Program-made: the position numbers and the translations under genes
Assembly: GCA_031260615.1 (NCBI GenBank)
Contig: JAISLG010000146.1
Span: 1-8,340 of the forward strand
Source of the DNA: Oscillospiraceae bacterium
GTDB taxonomy: Bacteria; Bacillota; Clostridia; Oscillospirales; Ruminococcaceae
Reading direction: 5' to 3'
Length of the DNA stretch: 8,340 nt
The notes under the pieces: generated by a model
Told to the model about the DNA's origin: nothing
The model's input: the letters and a program-made list of their open reading frames with translations, nothing else
The model's database searches: none
Shown here: positions 6,580 to 8,340 of the stretch, piece by piece
Layout: every line of letters starts with the position of its first letter
Numbering within the stretch: position 1 is the first letter of the stretch

Positions 6580-6606
6580 GGGCAACGTGGGGCAACGAAG
6601 GGCAAC
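6580..6606. repeat. Three GGGCAAC direct repeats, 10-bp period
   Basis: Exact GGGCAAC heptamers occur at 6580-6586, 6590-6596 and 6600-6606 (GTTGCCC on the minus strand). The spacing equals about one helical turn. They lie just upstream of the Gx-transporter start on its strand and abut the hairpin at 6607. A protein-binding site is possible; equally they may be the edge of a dispersed repeat element. Confidence 0.8.
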
Positions 6607-6627
6607 TTTGGGGGCTTTGCCCCCAAA
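6607..6627. repeat. Perfect 9-bp palindrome
   Basis: TTTGGGGGC (6607-6615) pairs with GCCCCCAAA (6619-6627) around a TTT loop. GC-rich, no following T-run, in a gene-free region next to a second palindrome: REP-like. Confidence 0.85.
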
Positions 6628-6633
6628 CCCCCA

Positions 6634-6656
6634 GCAGGGGGCTACGCGCCCCCTGC
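6634..6656. repeat. Perfect 9-bp palindrome
   Basis: GCAGGGGGC (6634-6642) pairs with GCCCCCTGC (6648-6656) around a 5-nt loop. It is only 6 nt from the preceding palindrome and shares its GGGGGC/GCCCCC core, so the two probably form one REP-like unit. Confidence 0.85.
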
Positions 6657-6740
6657 ACCCTGCGGTACTCGCCGTACGGGCTGGAAGTTGCGATTGCTAC
6701 CAAATTTATTTAGAGGGGCGTTTGAGGCGAACACAAGTAT

Positions 6741-6800
6741 GTTTTTCTGACACGCACGATTAACCAAAAATGTGTTTTTCTGTACACGCACGATTAACCA
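6741..6800. repeat. Tandem direct repeat, two copies, period 33-34 bp
   Basis: Copy one (6741-6766) and copy two (6774-6800) are identical over GTTTTTCTG and ACACGCACGATTAACCA, with a single inserted T in copy two. The 7-nt linker after copy one (AAAATGT) resembles the sequence after copy two (CAAATGT), so the repeat unit is about 33 bp. Function unknown; only two copies exist and the unit has no obvious palindrome, so it is not a CRISPR array. Confidence 0.85.
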
Positions 6801-6816
6801 CAAATGTTTTTTGTAG

Positions 6817-6838
6817 GGGGCGATGTCCACATCGCCCC
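6817..6838. repeat. Perfect 10-bp-stem palindrome (REP-like)
   Basis: GGGGCGATGT (6817-6826) and ACATCGCCCC (6829-6838) form a perfect stem with a CC loop, preceded by TGTAG. Short 'GTAGGGGCG...CGCCCC' palindromes of this style are often dispersed in intergenic regions of Firmicutes and other genomes; the match to a particular family is not tested. No T-run follows on either strand. Confidence 0.8.
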
Positions 6839-6884
6839 GTGCAATGTAACGGCGCGATGCGGCGGGGGCTACGCCTCGACCATT

Positions 6885-7550
6885 TTATAATTTATTGATA
6901 TACATATTGTACTGCTGTTCTCGTTTAAGGGTAGTCGGTTTGCCGTGACCCGGGTTGATATTGCAATCCTCGGGCAGTATAGTGAGCGCGTGTTTAATCG
7001 AATCGAGCAATTCGGCGAGTTTTGCCTCATCGCCCCAAGTATTCCCGATTGAGTCACGGAAGATAGTGTCGCCGCTGAACAGAGTTGGCAAACCATTATA
7101 GTTATCGTCAGTTTGCGCGGTAGTGGACGTGAAAAGCAACATTACGCTCCCCTTGGTATGCCCGGGTGTAGCGATTACTTTTATAGTAATCTCGTCCACG
7201 ACAATTTCCTCGCCGTCCTTGTAGAACGCGTCGGGGGTTACGGGCGTGAAGTCCAGCAAATCGAGTGCGAAAGACACGCCTTTTTTCGGTTCAGAGAGGA
7301 GTTCTTTATCCGCCTCGGAAACGTATATTTTCGCGCCTGTGAGGAGGGCAAGTTTTGATGCCGCGAGTATATGGTCAAAATGCCCGTGGGTGAGGAAAAT
7401 ATAGTCGAGAGATACGCCCTTTTCGGCTATTTTGTCCAGCAGAAAGTCCGATTTGTCGGCGGGGTCGATAATGATAGCATTTTTCGAGTCCGTTTCCACG
7501 AGATAGGCATTTGTTTCGTACGCCCCGAGGTTATAGGTGTGTATCTTCAT
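6885..7550 (-). CDS. MBL-fold metallo-hydrolase, glyoxalase II-like
   Basis: Predicted 221-aa cytoplasmic metal-dependent hydrolase of the glyoxalase II/YcbL group, which typically cleaves thioesters such as S-lactoylglutathione-like substrates; the true substrate is unknown. Metal ligands are all visible: THGHFDH (54-60, giving H55, H57, D59, H60), H131 in ATPGHTKGSV, D161 in FSGDTIF and H202 in NPGHG. The N-terminus MKIHTYNLGAYETNAYLVE is typical. At about 220 residues it lacks the C-terminal substrate domain of classical glyoxalase II, as in other short YcbL-like members. The ATG at 7550 has AGGAG about 12 nt upstream (7563-7567), slightly far; an 18-residue upstream extension of the open frame contains that site and is rejected. 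The upstream neighbour ends 79 nt before on the same strand, so co-transcription is possible. Downstream is the repeat-rich gap. Confidence 0.93.
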   Translation of the reverse strand: MKIHTYNLGAYETNAYLVETDSKNAIIIDPADKSDFLLDKIAEKGVSLDYIFLTHGHFDHILAASKLALLTGAKIYVSEADKELLSEPKKGVSFALDLLDFTPVTPDAFYKDGEEIVVDEITIKVIATPGHTKGSVMLLFTSTTAQTDDNYNGLPTLFSGDTIFRDSIGNTWGDEAKLAELLDSIKHALTILPEDCNINPGHGKPTTLKREQQYNMYINKL

Positions 7551-7629
7551 ATTAAATATATTCTCCTGTTTTTTAAGTTTAGTTTTCGTATTGGCACAGC
7601 GCACGAGGGTGAAAGTGCAATTTACGCGA

Positions 7630-8340
7630 TTATTTACGCAAATTCCCTGATATGCTGTCGGCGGCGGCGTGACCGAGTTCTTTGATAGCCTCGGAGTTTT
7701 TCGGCGAACTCATACCCGTTGCCATAGCCGCGCCCCCGATAATGCGCTTACTCTTTTGCGCGACAACCGCCTCATAATCGACGATATACTTATCGGTGAG
7801 TTCTTTGAGGTCGTAGAACCCATTTTGCTGACGTTGTTCTTCGATACTCGCTTCCTCTTTTAGGAGTGGGTCCTCATAGCCGATTTCACTTGCCAAAGAT
7901 GCCATAACCGTATCTTTCAATTCATCGCTAAAAGCACTTCCGAATCGGTTAAACGGGCTTTTCACGGCACTCGGCTCTGCCAACTCGCCGAGCGATTTGA
8001 AGAGTTTCTTTTTTGGCTTGACATCTATTTTTTTGGGAGGACCGTAAGTTTTCAAAAACAGTCGATAAACCTGTGCGTTTTCGGGGATTTCGCATAATCT
8101 GTCGACAATATAGCGGTGGAGAGCCTTTTGCTCTTTGTTTTTGAGAATATCTTCCGCGAACCGAATCATACGGTTGAAGTCCTTGTATTGGAGGTAATCA
8201 AACGCGGTCGCTACGCTGTTAAAGTGGTTTTCGGATATAATAAGGCGGTCGTTTTTGTCTTTGATTGCACCTGTTGCGAGGGTCTGCAAATCTTCCTCAT
8301 TTAGGCTACCGATTGACGAAGCGGACTCAATCATAGCGAC
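7630..8340 (-). CDS. Unrecognised protein, C-terminal part (runs off right edge)
   Basis: At least 236 codons are open to the window end. A Met at 8334 exists, but the six bases before it show no ribosome binding site and stay in frame, so the gene probably begins outside. I do not recognise the family. Seen: an acidic N-terminal stretch, a helical segment with aromatic residues (FDYLQYKDFNRMIRFAEDIL), a basic Lys-rich patch after GPP (VKPKKKLFKSL), a middle acidic helix (DPLLKEEASIEEQRQQ), a YDLKELTDKYIVDYEAVV segment, then a small-residue-rich KRIIGGAAMATGM and a C-terminus LGHAAADSISGNLRK. There is no clear membrane segment, no signal peptide and no Cys cluster. The codon pattern and base composition resemble neighbouring genes. 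It lies upstream of, and on the same strand as, the MBL-fold gene. Confidence 0.8.
   Translation of the reverse strand, partial: VAMIESASSIGSLNEEDLQTLATGAIKDKNDRLIISENHFNSVATAFDYLQYKDFNRMIRFAEDILKNKEQKALHRYIVDRLCEIPENAQVYRLFLKTYGPPKKIDVKPKKKLFKSLGELAEPSAVKSPFNRFGSAFSDELKDTVMASLASEIGYEDPLLKEEASIEEQRQQNGFYDLKELTDKYIVDYEAVVAQKSKRIIGGAAMATGMSSPKNSEAIKELGHAAADSISGNLRK

Larger units (their letters stand above)
6559..6884. other. Repeat-rich intergenic region, no gene seen
   Basis: This 326-bp stretch between the MBL-fold gene and the Gx-transporter gene holds GGGCAAC three times in 10-bp steps (6580-6606), two GC-rich perfect hairpins (6607-6627, 6634-6656), a tandem repeat of about 33 bp (6741-6800) and a further 10-bp-stem hairpin (6817-6838). 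None of the hairpins is followed by a T-run on either strand, so they do not look like Rho-independent terminators. Short open frames across it lack ribosome binding sites and consist of translated repeats. Confidence 0.75.

Noticed and set aside
6741..6800. CRISPR-like repeats
   Set aside because: Only two copies with a linker of 7 nt, no spacers and no cas genes.

Overview
This window looks like chromosomal sequence of an endospore-forming Bacillota bacterium, probably a clostridial lineage. The evidence is a SpoVAC homologue (DPA-channel protein of spore formers), the Firmicutes gene order tilS-hpt-ftsH, a Gx-transporter/HepS-I-like membrane protein typical of Clostridia, AGGAGG-type ribosome binding sites and a consensus sigma-A promoter. 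No rRNA, tRNA, CRISPR array, transposase or integrase was seen. The species cannot be named from the sequence alone.

Layout, left to right. (1) 6-467, minus: a small sigma-region-4-like helix-turn-helix protein of the DUF1492/phage-regulator type. It is followed by a 312-bp divergent intergenic region with three tandem GTTACC hexamers. (2) 780-1253, plus: spoVAC, without its usual partners spoVAD/spoVAE on either visible side. It is followed in the same direction by a single TerD-family calcium-binding stress protein (1352-1885). A perfect bidirectional terminator (1909-1950) separates these from the convergent ftsH. (3) 5536 down to 1972, minus: the tilS-hpt-ftsH cluster (tRNA-Ile lysidine synthetase, hypoxanthine phosphoribosyltransferase, membrane AAA+ protease), closely spaced and probably one operon. 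(4) 5580-5885, plus, divergent from tilS: a small STAS anti-sigma-factor antagonist. It has a perfect TTGACA-17-TATAAT promoter overlapping the tilS start and its own strong terminator, so it is a single-gene unit. (5) 6558 down to 6040, minus: a Gx-transporter-family membrane protein. (6) 6559-6884: a gene-free region packed with palindromes and direct repeats. (7) 7550 down to 6885, minus: a glyoxalase-II-like metallo-beta-lactamase-fold hydrolase. (8) 7630 to the right edge, minus: the C-terminal part of a protein I do not recognise.

Functionally this is mostly housekeeping (tRNA decoding, purine salvage, membrane proteolysis, thiol-ester hydrolysis) mixed with sporulation and stress genes (spoVAC, TerD, STAS regulator). 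I see no convincing undescribed multi-gene system. The best leads are non-coding: the repeat and palindrome cluster between 6580 and 6840, the three hexamers upstream of the DUF1492-like gene, and a G8 homopolymer lying exactly in the catalytic P-loop codons of tilS.
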